Of a DNA stretch of 64,000 bases, positions 28,229 through 39,233 are shown piece after piece. The notes under the pieces are model-generated. The model was not told the origin of the DNA. It was given only the letters and a program-made list of their open reading frames with translations, and did no database searches. The position numbers and the translations under genes were made by a program. Source of the DNA: Pelomonas candidula (lineage in GTDB: Bacteria; Pseudomonadota; Gammaproteobacteria; Burkholderiales; Burkholderiaceae_C); NCBI RefSeq assembly GCF_043555985.1, contig NZ_JBIGIC010000005.1, positions 372,001 through 436,000 on the forward strand. Direction: 5' to 3'. Numbering within the stretch: position 1 is the first letter of the stretch; each line of letters starts with the position of its first letter.

Positions 28229-29202
28229 GCCTCGCAACGCGCTGCACCGCCTGCGGCACGATCTTCAGGATCGTCGAGGACCAGCTGCGCGTTTCCGACG
28301 GCTGGGTACGCTGCGGTCGCTGCGCCGAGATCTTCGACGCCCGCGAGCTGCTGTTCGACATCGAGCAGGAAACGCCACCGCCCTGGCCGCCGGCTTTCGC
28401 ACCGGCACCCACGCCTGCGCCGGTCATCGAGCCTCCTCCGCCACCACCGCCGCCTCCTCCACCGCCACCGCCGCCCCCTCCCGAGCCGGTATGGATGCCG
28501 CCGCCCGAGCCCGAACCCACCTTGCGCCACGACGCGCTGCCGACGGGCTGGCCGACCAACGAGGAAACCCGGCAGGAGCCGCGCTGGATCGACGCGGAGC
28601 CCGCCGTCGAACCGCCGAAGCCGTCTTCTCGTCCGTCGGACGATTTTTCAGCGCAGATGACCGCTGCGCCTGCGGCCGCCCCGCAGGCCGTGGTGCCGGA
28701 GTTCATGCGCCGCGCGGAGAGCACCGCACGCTGGAACCGGCCTGCCGTCCGCATCGCGCTCGGGGTGGTGTCCATGCTGCTGGCGGCGCTGCTGGCGCTG
28801 CAGGTCACGCTGCACTTCCGCGACGCGCTCGCCGCGCTGCATCCCCCGCTTCGCGCAGGGCTGCAGGCGCTGTGCGGCACGTTCGGCTGCGAAGTCCGGC
28901 CGTGGCGACGCATCGAGGCGCTCAGCATCGAATCGACGTCGCTGAACCCGGTGGGCAGCAGCGGCTACAAGCTCAACCTGTCGCTGCGCAACAAGACCGG
29001 CGTGGACGTGGCGGCGCCATGGATCGAGCTCAGCCTGACGGATGCCAGCGGCGCGCCGTTCGCCCGCCGCGTGGTCGGGCCGGACGCGCTGACGCCGCAG
29101 CTGAAGCAGGTGGGCGCCGAGTCCGAGCAGGCACTGTCGTTCAGCTTCAGCACCGGTAGTCAGCGCGTCAGCGGCTACAACGTCATCGCGTTCTACCCCT
29201 GA
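28225..29202 (+). CDS. Zinc-ribbon and DUF3426 membrane protein
   Basis: The 325-residue protein begins with an MJ0042-type zinc ribbon (CTACG and CGRCAEIFD, about residues 8-34). A disordered Pro-rich linker with 17 consecutive prolines (P70-P86), one membrane helix (about 178-198) and a C-terminal DUF3426 domain follow. The topology suggests a cytoplasmic zinc ribbon and a periplasmic DUF3426 domain. Function is unknown, though prmA-DUF3426 pairs are common in betaproteobacteria. Translation is coupled to prmA. Confidence 0.87.
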   Translation: MSLATRCTACGTIFRIVEDQLRVSDGWVRCGRCAEIFDARELLFDIEQETPPPWPPAFAPAPTPAPVIEPPPPPPPPPPPPPPPPPEPVWMPPPEPEPTLRHDALPTGWPTNEETRQEPRWIDAEPAVEPPKPSSRPSDDFSAQMTAAPAAAPQAVVPEFMRRAESTARWNRPAVRIALGVVSMLLAALLALQVTLHFRDALAALHPPLRAGLQALCGTFGCEVRPWRRIEALSIESTSLNPVGSSGYKLNLSLRNKTGVDVAAPWIELSLTDASGAPFARRVVGPDALTPQLKQVGAESEQALSFSFSTGSQRVSGYNVIAFYP

Positions 29203-29267
29203 GCACGGCGCTTCTCGCCCGGCCCGAGCAGCGGCGGGCAGCCCTGCCCCGACGAACAGCCAATAAA

Positions 29268-29298
29268 AAACCCGGCACCGCGTGAGCGGGCCGGGTTT
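29268..29298 (-). terminator. Bidirectional terminator, strongest for the histone-like gene
   Basis: A 9-bp perfect stem (29268-29276 with 29290-29298) encloses a GC-rich loop. On the minus strand it is followed by TTTTTTATT, a strong U-tract for the histone-like gene. On the plus strand only TTT follows, so termination after the DUF3426 gene would be weaker. Confidence 0.85.
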
Positions 29299-29344
29299 CG
29301 CGCGTGAGGAAACGGGCAGTCAGACCGCCCGTTCAGACAAACGC

Positions 29345-29974
29345 TTAGGGCTTGTTGCCGGTGGGGAAAGGCCACGCGGCTTGCGGGCTCAGCGCCGTCT
29401 TGGCGGCAGGAGCGGGCGCAGCAGCGGCAGGCTTGGCGGCAGGGGCAGGCTTGGCAGCAGCAGCCTTCTTCGGAGCAGCAGCCTTCTTGGCGGCAGGCTT
29501 CGCAGCGGGCTTTGCGGCAGCCTTGGCAGCCGGCTTGGCAGCAGCGGCCTTCTTGGCAGCCGGCTTCGCGGCAGGCTTGGCAGCAGCCTTCTTGGGGGCG
29601 GCAGCCTTCTTGGCGGGCGCAGCGGCCTTCTTGGCCGGAGCGGCCTTCTTGGCAGCGGCCTTCTTCACCGGAGTGGAGGCAGCCTTCTTGGCCGGAGCGG
29701 CCTTCTTCGCCGGAGCAGCAGCCTTCTTGGCCGGAGCGGCCTTCTTCGCCGGAGCAGCAGCCTTCTTGGCGGCGGCCTTCTTCACCGGGGTTGCAGCGGC
29801 CTTCTTGGCGGGCGCAGCGGCCTTCTTGGCGGGCGCAGCGGCCTTCTTGGCGGGCGCAGCGGCCTTCTTGGCCGGAGCGGCCTTCTTCGCCGGAGCAGCA
29901 GCCTTCTTGGCGGCGGCCTTCTTCACCGGGGTTGCAGCGGCCTTCTTGGCCGGAGCTTTCTTCGCAGTTGCCAT
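29345..29974 (-). CDS. Histone H1-like Lys/Ala/Pro-rich DNA-binding protein
   Basis: The 209-residue protein is almost wholly low complexity: repeats of PAKKAA and related units from residue 8 to about 195, then a short tail (SPQAAWPFPTGNKP). It resembles the AlgP/BpH1/HctB type of bacterial H1-like proteins, which bind DNA through the basic repeats. ATG 29974 has AAGGAG seven bases upstream; an earlier start that adds MIKEKT was rejected. At the DNA level the repeats invite slippage, so length probably varies among strains. It has a terminator just after it. Confidence 0.85.
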   Translation of the reverse strand: MATAKKAPAKKAAATPVKKAAAKKAAAPAKKAAPAKKAAAPAKKAAAPAKKAAAPAKKAAATPVKKAAAKKAAAPAKKAAPAKKAAAPAKKAAPAKKAASTPVKKAAAKKAAPAKKAAAPAKKAAAPKKAAAKPAAKPAAKKAAAAKPAAKAAAKPAAKPAAKKAAAPKKAAAAKPAPAAKPAAAAPAPAAKTALSPQAAWPFPTGNKP

Positions 29975-30009
29975 GGTTTTCTCCTTGATCAAGTGGAAAA
30001 GTCACCGCC

Positions 30010-30031
30010 CCGCACGGACCGGTCCGTGCGG
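30010..30031. repeat. Perfect 22-bp palindrome upstream of the histone-like gene
   Basis: The two 11-base halves, CCGCACGGACC and GGTCCGTGCGG, are exact complements with no spacer. It lies 36 bases before the histone-like ATG and 151 bases after the nrdB stop. It could be an operator for the histone-like gene or a hairpin ending nrdB transcripts (CTTTTCC follows at a distance on the minus strand). I cannot decide. Confidence 0.6.
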
Positions 30032-30182
30032 ATACGGCTATTCACCGTCCGAGAGTCGCTCAGGAGGAACGCCTCGGTACGATGAATCGGATCGCCATGC
30101 AGCCCCGCCACGTCGTGCGTGTTGATGCGGGTTTCGCTCGGTGACTGCATTGGCCAGGTCTTGATCTTGTGATGGCTGGGAC

Positions 30183-31343
30183 TCAGTCCCAGCTCAGTGC
30201 CCCGCCCGACTGGTACTCGATGACACGGGTCTCGAAGAAGTTGCGTTCCTTCTTCAAGTCGATCATCTCGGACATCCACGGGAAGGGGTTTTCTTCGTTC
30301 GGGAACAGGGCTTCGAGGCCGATCTGCACCGCGCGACGATTCGCGATGAAGCGCAGATAGCCCTTGAACATCGAGGCGTTGAGACCCAGCACGCCACGCG
30401 GCATGGTGTCCTCGGCGTAGCGGTATTCCAGCTCGACAGCCTTCAGGAACAGCGCCTTGATCTCGGCCTTGAACTCGGCCGTCCACAGGTGCGGGTTCTC
30501 GAGCTTGATCTGGTTGATCAGGTCGATGCCGAAGTTGCAGTGCATCGACTCGTCGCGCAGGATGTACTGGTACTGCTCGGCCGCGCCGGTCATCTTGTTC
30601 TGGCGGCCCATCGCGAGGATCTGCGTGAAGCCGACGTAGAAGAACATGCCTTCCATCAGGCAGGCGAAGACGATCAGCGACTTCAACAGCGTCTGGTCGG
30701 TCTCGGGCGTGCCGGTGTGAAAGTCCGGCTTCATGATCGCCTCGATGAAGGGGATCAGGAACTCGTCCTTATCGCGGATGGACTGGACTTCGTTGTACGC
30801 GTTGAAGATCTCGCTCTCGTCGAGGCCGAGCGACTCCACGATGTACTGGTAGGCGTGCGTGTGGATCGCTTCCTCGAAGGCCTGGCGCAGCAGGAACTGG
30901 CGAGCCTCGGGCGCCGTGATGTGGCGGTAGGTGCCCAGCACGATGTTGTTGGCGGCCAGCGAGTCGGCGGTGACGAAGAAGCCGAGGTTGCGCTTGATGA
31001 TGCGGCGCTCGTCGTCGGTCAGGCCGTTGGGGTCCTTCCAGAGCGCGATGTCGCGGCTCATGTTCACTTCCTGCGGCATCCAGTGATTGGCGCAGGTGGC
31101 GAGGTACTTCTCCCAGGCCCACTTGTACTTGAACGGCACCAGCTGGTTGACGTCGGTCTGGCCGTTGATGATGCGCTTGTCGGCAGCCTTCACGCGACGC
31201 GCGGTCGTGGACTCGCCGGACAGCTGGGGAGCGGGGATGGAGACGCTGGCAGCTCCGTGCGACGTTGTCGCCGAAGGCGTGACCGCGAGAGGCTTCGCGG
31301 TGTGGGTATCAGTGGACTTCAGGTCTTCGTCCCAATCCAGCAT
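30183..31343 (-). CDS. nrdB: Class Ia ribonucleotide reductase, beta (radical) subunit
   Basis: NrdB holds the diiron-tyrosyl radical used by NrdA to reduce ribonucleoside diphosphates. The 386 residues carry carboxylate and His metal ligands in AFEEAIHTHAYQYI and RDESMHCNFG. The C-terminus (SGGALSWD) is the usual NrdA-docking tail. ATG 31343 gives MLDWDEDL and has AGGAAAG upstream; a longer in-frame extension reaching 31481 would run into the intergenic hairpin and was rejected. It is transcribed after nrdA. Confidence 0.95.
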   Translation of the reverse strand: MLDWDEDLKSTDTHTAKPLAVTPSATTSHGAASVSIPAPQLSGESTTARRVKAADKRIINGQTDVNQLVPFKYKWAWEKYLATCANHWMPQEVNMSRDIALWKDPNGLTDDERRIIKRNLGFFVTADSLAANNIVLGTYRHITAPEARQFLLRQAFEEAIHTHAYQYIVESLGLDESEIFNAYNEVQSIRDKDEFLIPFIEAIMKPDFHTGTPETDQTLLKSLIVFACLMEGMFFYVGFTQILAMGRQNKMTGAAEQYQYILRDESMHCNFGIDLINQIKLENPHLWTAEFKAEIKALFLKAVELEYRYAEDTMPRGVLGLNASMFKGYLRFIANRRAVQIGLEALFPNEENPFPWMSEMIDLKKERNFFETRVIEYQSGGALSWD

Positions 31344-31459
31344 GGTGTCTTTCCTATCACTTCGAATTATCGGCAGTGCTGGTGCCAACAAACAAGAACC
31401 AGCGACTGCTATTTGCATCATTCGCGCAAAGTTTGTTGCGCGAGGGCATCGAAAACAGA

Positions 31460-31491
31460 CATCGCGAACTTGTCTATACAAGCTCGCGATG
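31460..31491 (-). promoter_or_regulatory. nrdA-nrdB intergenic hairpin containing a HutC-type operator match
   Basis: A 32-base inverted repeat (8-bp outer arms 31460-31467 and 31484-31491, one mismatch, then CTTGT-CTAT-ACAAG) begins 10 bases after the nrdA stop. On the minus strand it is followed by TCTGTTTTCG, so it may act as an attenuator or processing hairpin. Its centre TTGTCTATACAA (31470-31481) is the exact complement of the operator at 7690-7701 and also fits the GntR/HutC pattern. Confidence 0.6.
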
Positions 31492-31500
31492 CCGCTTCAA

Positions 31501-34419
<2,919 letters not shown>

Positions 34420-34651
34420 GAGGGAATCCTTTTAACGAGAAATGACGGGCAAATGCGCGGCACAGACCCGGTGACGGATCGACGCGTCGCGCGTTGCTTG
34501 GATGGAGGTGTTTCGGCCCGGTCGCTCCATTGCCCAACCGGCGTTCCGGCGGGGTTCCCGGGTGCATTGCCACCGTGGCCAGGCCACGGCAAACAGCGAT
34601 TCCGGGAAGAGGGTCATGGGGTCGACTGGGTCAGCAGGATATCACGAGAGA

Positions 34652-34667
34652 ACACTATATCTAGTGC
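34652..34667. promoter_or_regulatory. NrdR box 1
   Basis: ACACTATATCTAGTGC closely matches the NrdR box pattern ACACTATATATAGTGT. TATAGT, a possible -10 for nrdA, lies inside it on the minus strand. The second box is 32 bases away, about three helical turns, which is the usual spacing for cooperative NrdR binding. The NrdR repressor itself is not in the window. Confidence 0.85.
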
Positions 34668-34684
34668 TTGACCCCGCGGGGAGG

Positions 34685-34700
34685 CCACATCCCTAGTGTC
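34685..34700. promoter_or_regulatory. NrdR box 2
   Basis: CCACATCCCTAGTGTC has a well-kept right half (CTAGTGT) and a weaker left half. It overlaps a perfect TTGACA (complement of 34697-34702) on the minus strand. The rest of the gap from 34420 to 34904 (nrdA leader and pilR downstream region) shows no gene; a 5' leader of about 230 bases precedes nrdA. Confidence 0.7.
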
Positions 34701-34840
34701 AACCCGGGCACTGATTCCCCTGGACAAAACCGCCGCGCGCGCCGATCCCCGATCAGATCGGGACTCGGCCCGCGAAGCCCGCATCAGCACTGGGCTGGCG
34801 GGCCGAAGCGGGCCGCAAAGCCGCGCCGTTGCTGGGTTTG

Positions 34841-34891
34841 CCGAGAGGCCTGCGCAGGCCTCTCGGGATTCAAGCAGGGCAAATCCCGAGA
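34841..34891. terminator. Overlapping hairpins downstream of pilR
   Basis: A perfect 26-bp palindrome (34841-34866) overlaps a second hairpin whose 10-bp arms are 34861-34870 and 34882-34891. Bases 34861-34866 belong to both stems, so the two structures exclude each other. They lie just after the pilR stop and ahead of the nrd promoter. Neither is followed by a good U-tract, so the terminator role is an inference. Confidence 0.5.
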
Positions 34892-34904
34892 AGGCTTTTT
34901 TGCC

Positions 34905-36362
34905 TCAACTGTCGCCAGCCGAGATCGCCAGCCGCGCCATGCGGTAGCGGATCTGGCGCAGCGACAGGCCCAGGCTGGCCGCCGCTGCCGTGCGGTTGAA
35001 GCGGTGCTGCTCCAGTGCCCGCAGCAGGATGGCGCGCTCGACCTCGTCGAGATAGAGCGCCAGGTCGCTGGGCAACTGCTCCGGCAGCGACAGGCCCTCG
35101 GCCACCGGCGCCATCGCCGGCGGCGTCTCCAGCGCCGCGAACTGCGATTCGCTGCGGCCCTCGTCCAGCAACGCGTCGGGCAGGCCCAGGTCGTCGGCGT
35201 CGATCCACTCGCCGCCGGCCAGCGCCAGCGCGCGATGCAGCAGGTTCTCCAGCTCGCGCACATTGCCGGGGAAGGCATAGCGCGACAGCGTCTGCATCGC
35301 GCCGGCCGTCAGCCGCGGCGTCGGCGACACGCCGGCGTCCTGCGCGATGCGGGCCAGCACGCGATTGCTGATGAGGCCCAGGTCCTCCAGCCGCTCGCGC
35401 AGGGGCGGCACGCGGATCTGGATGACGTTGAGGCGGTAGAACAAGTCCTGGCGAAAGCGGCCGGCTGCGACCTCGGCTGCCAGGTCCTTGTGGGTCGCGC
35501 TGAGGATGCGCACGTTGATCGGCGTCTCGGCCGTCGCACCGACCGGTCGCACCGAACGCTCCTGGATGACGCGCAACAGCTTGCTCTGCATGGCAAGCGG
35601 CAGGTCGCCGATCTCGTCGAGGAACAGCGTTCCGCCATCCGCCGCCTGGAAAAAGCCCTCGCGGTCCTCGTTGGCGCCGGTGAACGCGCCCTTGCGGTAG
35701 CCGAAGAACTCGGCCTCCAGCAGGTTCTCGGGGATGGCACCGCAGTTGACGGCGACGAAGCGCTGGCTGGCGCGCGTGCCGTGATCGTGGATGGCTCGGG
35801 CCACCAGCTCCTTGCCGGTACCCGACTCGCCCTGCACCAGCACCGGTGCCATGCTGCGCGCGACCTTGTCGATGACCGCGCGCACGGCACGGATGGCGTG
35901 CGACTCGCCGACGAGGCGCAGCGCCGTCGCCGCGCCGGTCGGCGCGGTGTCGGCCGCCGGCTCCGGCTCGGAATGGCGCGCCGCGGGCTGGCGGCCCAGC
36001 GCCGAGCCGACGACGAGGCGGAATTGCCGCAGGTCCACCGGCTTGGTCAGGTAGTCGAAGGCGCCGGCCTTCAGCGCCTCGACGGCGTTCTCGGCCGAGC
36101 CGAAGGCCGTGATGACGATGGCCTTCTCGGGCCGCCCGGCCTGCTCCAGCCAGCGGAGCACGGCCAGGCCCGAACCGTCGGGCAGCTTCATGTCGGTGAT
36201 GACGGCGCTGTACTGGTTGGCGCCCAGGTGCGCCAGCGCCTCGGCCACCGAGCCGGCGCTGTCGATCTCGTAGCCCTCGCGCAGCAAGGTCAGCTCGTAG
36301 AGCGTGCGCAGGTCGGGCTCGTCGTCGATGACCAGCAGGCGCACGGGAGAGGCAGTCATCAT
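34905..36362 (-). CDS. pilR: Sigma-54-dependent response regulator of type IV pili
   Basis: PilR activates pilA transcription with RpoN. The 485 residues have a receiver domain (about 8-120, DDEP, phospho-acceptor Asp in ITDMKLPDGSG), an AAA+ sigma-54 activator domain (about 150-385: GESGTGKE Walker A, GAFTGA sigma-54 contact loop, GGTLFLDEIGD Walker B, FPGNVRELENL) and a Fis-type helix-turn-helix (FNRTAAAASLGLSLRQIRYRM). It overlaps pilS in ATGATGA. pilA is not in the window. Confidence 0.9.
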   Translation of the reverse strand: MMTASPVRLLVIDDEPDLRTLYELTLLREGYEIDSAGSVAEALAHLGANQYSAVITDMKLPDGSGLAVLRWLEQAGRPEKAIVITAFGSAENAVEALKAGAFDYLTKPVDLRQFRLVVGSALGRQPAARHSEPEPAADTAPTGAATALRLVGESHAIRAVRAVIDKVARSMAPVLVQGESGTGKELVARAIHDHGTRASQRFVAVNCGAIPENLLEAEFFGYRKGAFTGANEDREGFFQAADGGTLFLDEIGDLPLAMQSKLLRVIQERSVRPVGATAETPINVRILSATHKDLAAEVAAGRFRQDLFYRLNVIQIRVPPLRERLEDLGLISNRVLARIAQDAGVSPTPRLTAGAMQTLSRYAFPGNVRELENLLHRALALAGGEWIDADDLGLPDALLDEGRSESQFAALETPPAMAPVAEGLSLPEQLPSDLALYLDEVERAILLRALEQHRFNRTAAAASLGLSLRQIRYRMARLAISAGDS

Positions 36363-38068
36363 GCAGGTGGCATGCGCAGGCGCACGCTGAACTCGTTGGC
36401 AGCCGCATCGGCGGCGCGGCGGTAGTCGATGCGACCGCCATGGCGCTCGCACAGCTCACGACAAATATAGAGGCCCAGGCCCGAACCGCGGCTGCGTGTC
36501 GAGAAGAAGGGCTCGAACAGATGGCGCTCCACGTCCGGCGGCACCGGCGGGCCGGCGCTGCGCACGACGAGATCCAGCTCGTCGCCGGCGCGCGCCAGCC
36601 GCACGCGCACGGAGCCGGCGCCCTCGTCGGCATGGCGCAGCGCGTTGTCCAGCAGATTGACCAGCACGCGGCGCAGGTGCTCGGCGTCGAACAGCCCCCT
36701 CAGCCCCGGTGCCTCGATCTGCAGCTGGAAGCGGCCCGCACCGTGGCCGGCGCCGCTCTCCAGGCCATTGACGACGACCCAGTCCACGCAGATCTCGTGC
36801 ACGAGGTCGCTGACGTCCAGCGCCTGCGTGTCGGGCTGCACGCCGGGCGCGACCTCGGTCACGTCGTCGACGAGGCGCTTGAGCCGCTGTACGTTGGACG
36901 CCACCATGCGCGTCAGCTGCTCGGCGCGCATACCGGCCACGTCCTCGGCGATCAGCGCATTGGCCTGCGCGATGGCCGCCAGCGGGTTGCGGATCTCGTG
37001 CGCGATGCCCGCGGACACGCGGCCCATCGCGGCCAGCTTCTCCTGCCGCGTGCGGGCCAGCAGCTCGCGGTTGTCCTCCAGGAACAGCACGCACAGTTCC
37101 TCGCTGCCTTCGCGCTGGCGCGTAAAGCGCAAGCGCAAGCGCAAGCTGCGGGCGACGCCGCTGTCCAGCGGCAGGGCGACGTCGATCTCGCCGCCACGAC
37201 TGTCGACGTAGGCCTGCTCCAGCGCCAGCACCAGCGGCCGCCAGTCGCCGCGCCCGCGCAGCTGCCAGCTCAGCTCGCCGCTGGCCGCCCCCAGCAGCGT
37301 TCGCGCCGCCGGGTTCATCGCGCGCACCCGACCGCGCCGGTCGACGACCAGCACGCCCTCCTGCATCTCGTCGATGACGAGGCGATTCAGCAGCTCCTGC
37401 TGCCGCGCCAGCGCGAGGCTGCCGCGGGCGGCCTTTTCCTCGCGGGCCAGGCGCGCGCTCAGCTCACCGGCCAGCAGGCTGACCGCGAACAGGCCACCGC
37501 CCACCAGGCCGGCCTGCGTCGTCTTGAGGCCCACGTCCACACCCAGCAGCAGCGACCATGCCGCCGCCGCCAGCAGGCCCAGCGTCGCCATCGCCGCCGT
37601 CGCCAGCGCGAGCCGGCGCGGGCTCAGCACGGCGGCCATCAGTACCGGCATGACGAACAGCGCGCCGTAGTTGACGCCGCTGGGGTCCAGCGCGTGCAGC
37701 ACGCCGAACAGGATCAGGTCGATGCCGATGGCCGCCCACCAGTGCAGGCTGCTGATGCGCGCAAGGCTGCGCGCCGTCACGCCGCGGCGCAGTTGCGGCA
37801 ACAGCCACAGCGCGACGGCGGCCACCGCGTAGGACGCGCTCAGCGCCAGGGTCGAGTGCGCGGGCGGTGCCGACAGCACGGACGCGATCAGGTGCGCCGT
37901 GACGAGCGCCAGCCCCAGCGCCGCGCGGGCGGCCAGGAAGGCGCGATAAAGCCGGTCGAAGGCCGTGCTGCCGCTGTCGACGGGCTCGGCCGGCGGCGAC
38001 TCGACGAACCAGCTGCCGCGGATGGACACCGGGTCCAGGCTGGGCGGCAACGTCGACTCCGGGCTCAA
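36359..38068 (-). CDS. pilS: Sensor histidine kinase of type IV pili
   Basis: PilS senses pilin in the membrane and phosphorylates PilR. The 569 residues have about six membrane helices (about 40-215), a PAS domain (about 245-340), a HisKA domain with phospho-acceptor His in GIAHEIRNPLAAI, and an ATPase domain with NLLDNALRH, FFSTRSRGSGLGLYI. The start is probably TTG 38068, which overlaps the stop of the upstream small gene as TTGA; no ATG occurs before the second half of the membrane domain. Confidence 0.88.
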   Translation of the reverse strand: MSPESTLPPSLDPVSIRGSWFVESPPAEPVDSGSTAFDRLYRAFLAARAALGLALVTAHLIASVLSAPPAHSTLALSASYAVAAVALWLLPQLRRGVTARSLARISSLHWWAAIGIDLILFGVLHALDPSGVNYGALFVMPVLMAAVLSPRRLALATAAMATLGLLAAAAWSLLLGVDVGLKTTQAGLVGGGLFAVSLLAGELSARLAREEKAARGSLALARQQELLNRLVIDEMQEGVLVVDRRGRVRAMNPAARTLLGAASGELSWQLRGRGDWRPLVLALEQAYVDSRGGEIDVALPLDSGVARSLRLRLRFTRQREGSEELCVLFLEDNRELLARTRQEKLAAMGRVSAGIAHEIRNPLAAIAQANALIAEDVAGMRAEQLTRMVASNVQRLKRLVDDVTEVAPGVQPDTQALDVSDLVHEICVDWVVVNGLESGAGHGAGRFQLQIEAPGLRGLFDAEHLRRVLVNLLDNALRHADEGAGSVRVRLARAGDELDLVVRSAGPPVPPDVERHLFEPFFSTRSRGSGLGLYICRELCERHGGRIDYRRAADAAANEFSVRLRMPPA

Positions 38069-38313
38069 CGCTGACCCTGCCTGGCCTCGAAGCGGTTGCG
38101 GTGCTCCGCGCCGCAGAACACGCCACCGCGGCCGGGCAAGGCCTCGTCGGCGGGCAGGTGCATGCCGCATTCGGCGCAACGCAGCATCTCTTTCGGCGGC
38201 GCGGGCGGTTGCGGCTTGCTGCGTGCCTCGGGCTCGTCGGGTCGGCCACGGCGGGCACCCAGCATGTAGAAGACGACCGCCAGCAGCACCAGCATCAGCA
38301 GCAGCTTCATCAT
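38065..38313 (-). CDS. PP_0621-family small membrane protein
   Basis: The 82-residue protein has an N-terminal membrane helix (MMKLLLMLVLLAVVFYMLG), a short basic linker and a C-terminal treble-clef-like zinc site (CAECGMHLP and CGAEHRNRF). Proteins of this type sit between the ccsA-like gene and pilS in many betaproteobacteria; function is unknown. GGGGAG precedes ATG 38313, which overlaps the upstream stop as ATGATGA. Confidence 0.82.
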   Translation of the reverse strand: MMKLLLMLVLLAVVFYMLGARRGRPDEPEARSKPQPPAPPKEMLRCAECGMHLPADEALPGRGGVFCGAEHRNRFEARQGQR

Positions 38314-39176
38314 GCGCCGCTCCCCCGTTGCAGCACGACTTCCAGTACGAAGCGCGAGCCGGCATAGGACAGCAACAGCAGCGCCGCGCCGGCGTAGAGC
38401 CAGCGCGTCGCGCGACGGCCGCGCCAGCCGTAGACGCGGCGGCCCACCAGCAGGCCGGTCAGCACCAGCCAGCCCAGCACGGCCAGCAGATTCTTGTGAT
38501 CCCACTTCCAGTGCGGCGTGAACCACCAGCCCAGCACGATGGCCAGCGACAGCACGCCCACGCCGGCAGCGACGAACTGGAAAGTCAGCCGCTCCAGCTG
38601 CAGCAGCGGCAGCCCACCCGGCGTGGCTTGCTTCTGCCGCAGCCTGGACTCGGCGCGGCTCATCAGCGCCGCGTGCAGCACCGCCACGCCGAACAGCCCG
38701 TAGGACGCCAGGCCCAGCACCCAGTGCAGCGGCGCCCACGGCGACACGGCCGTCGGCCGGCTCTCGCCAGGGAAGCTCCACGCCAGCAGCACCGCCACCG
38801 CCGCCAGCCAGGCCAGCACGCGGCGCACGCTGTGCAGCGGCAGGAAGCGGCTTTCGACCAGGTAGACCGTCAGCACCAGCCAGGTCGTCATCGACAGCGC
38901 CGGCGCGAAGCCGAAGCGCGCGCCCGGCGTGGCCAGGCCGAAGCCGCTGATGTCGATGTAGAGGGCGACGAACTGGGCCGTCCAGGCCAGGGCCATGGGC
39001 GGCACCGAGCGCAGCGGCGGGCGCGTGGCGGCCTCGGCGTCGCCGGCACGGGCGCGCAGCAGGCCGACCCAGACATAGCCCAGCAGCGCCAGGCCGCTGG
39101 CGACGGCCAGGGCGACGGTCGGACCGAAGGCTTGGGCCGGGGCAGCTTCCCCCAGGAGAGCGGGCGATAAACTCAT
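38310..39176 (-). CDS. CcsA/CcmC-like cytochrome c assembly family membrane protein
   Basis: The 288-residue polytopic protein has about eight membrane helices and belongs to the CcsA/ResC haem-handling family (YpjD-like). The family segment around FTPHWKWDHKNLLAVLGWL contains the conserved His and Asp region. Full-length CcsA carries a WWD domain; here only the short form is present, so a direct role in cytochrome c maturation is not certain. It is divergent from ffh with only 57 bases between them. Confidence 0.82.
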   Translation of the reverse strand: MSLSPALLGEAAPAQAFGPTVALAVASGLALLGYVWVGLLRARAGDAEAATRPPLRSVPPMALAWTAQFVALYIDISGFGLATPGARFGFAPALSMTTWLVLTVYLVESRFLPLHSVRRVLAWLAAVAVLLAWSFPGESRPTAVSPWAPLHWVLGLASYGLFGVAVLHAALMSRAESRLRQKQATPGGLPLLQLERLTFQFVAAGVGVLSLAIVLGWWFTPHWKWDHKNLLAVLGWLVLTGLLVGRRVYGWRGRRATRWLYAGAALLLLSYAGSRFVLEVVLQRGSGA

Positions 39177-39233
39177 GGGTCGCAGTGTACTTTTGGCCCG
39201 TCGCCGTTCTGGCGGCCCAAGGCCTCCCCATCG

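Noticed and set aside
29345..29974. The repeated DNA of the histone-like gene as a CRISPR or satellite array
   Set aside because: The repeats keep the reading frame and codon structure of PAKKAA units with no fixed-length spacers.
29352..30125. Plus-strand Ala/Phe/Leu-rich frame opposite the histone-like gene
   Set aside because: It is the complement of the PAKKA repeat, and the minus strand has the ribosome binding site and the terminator.
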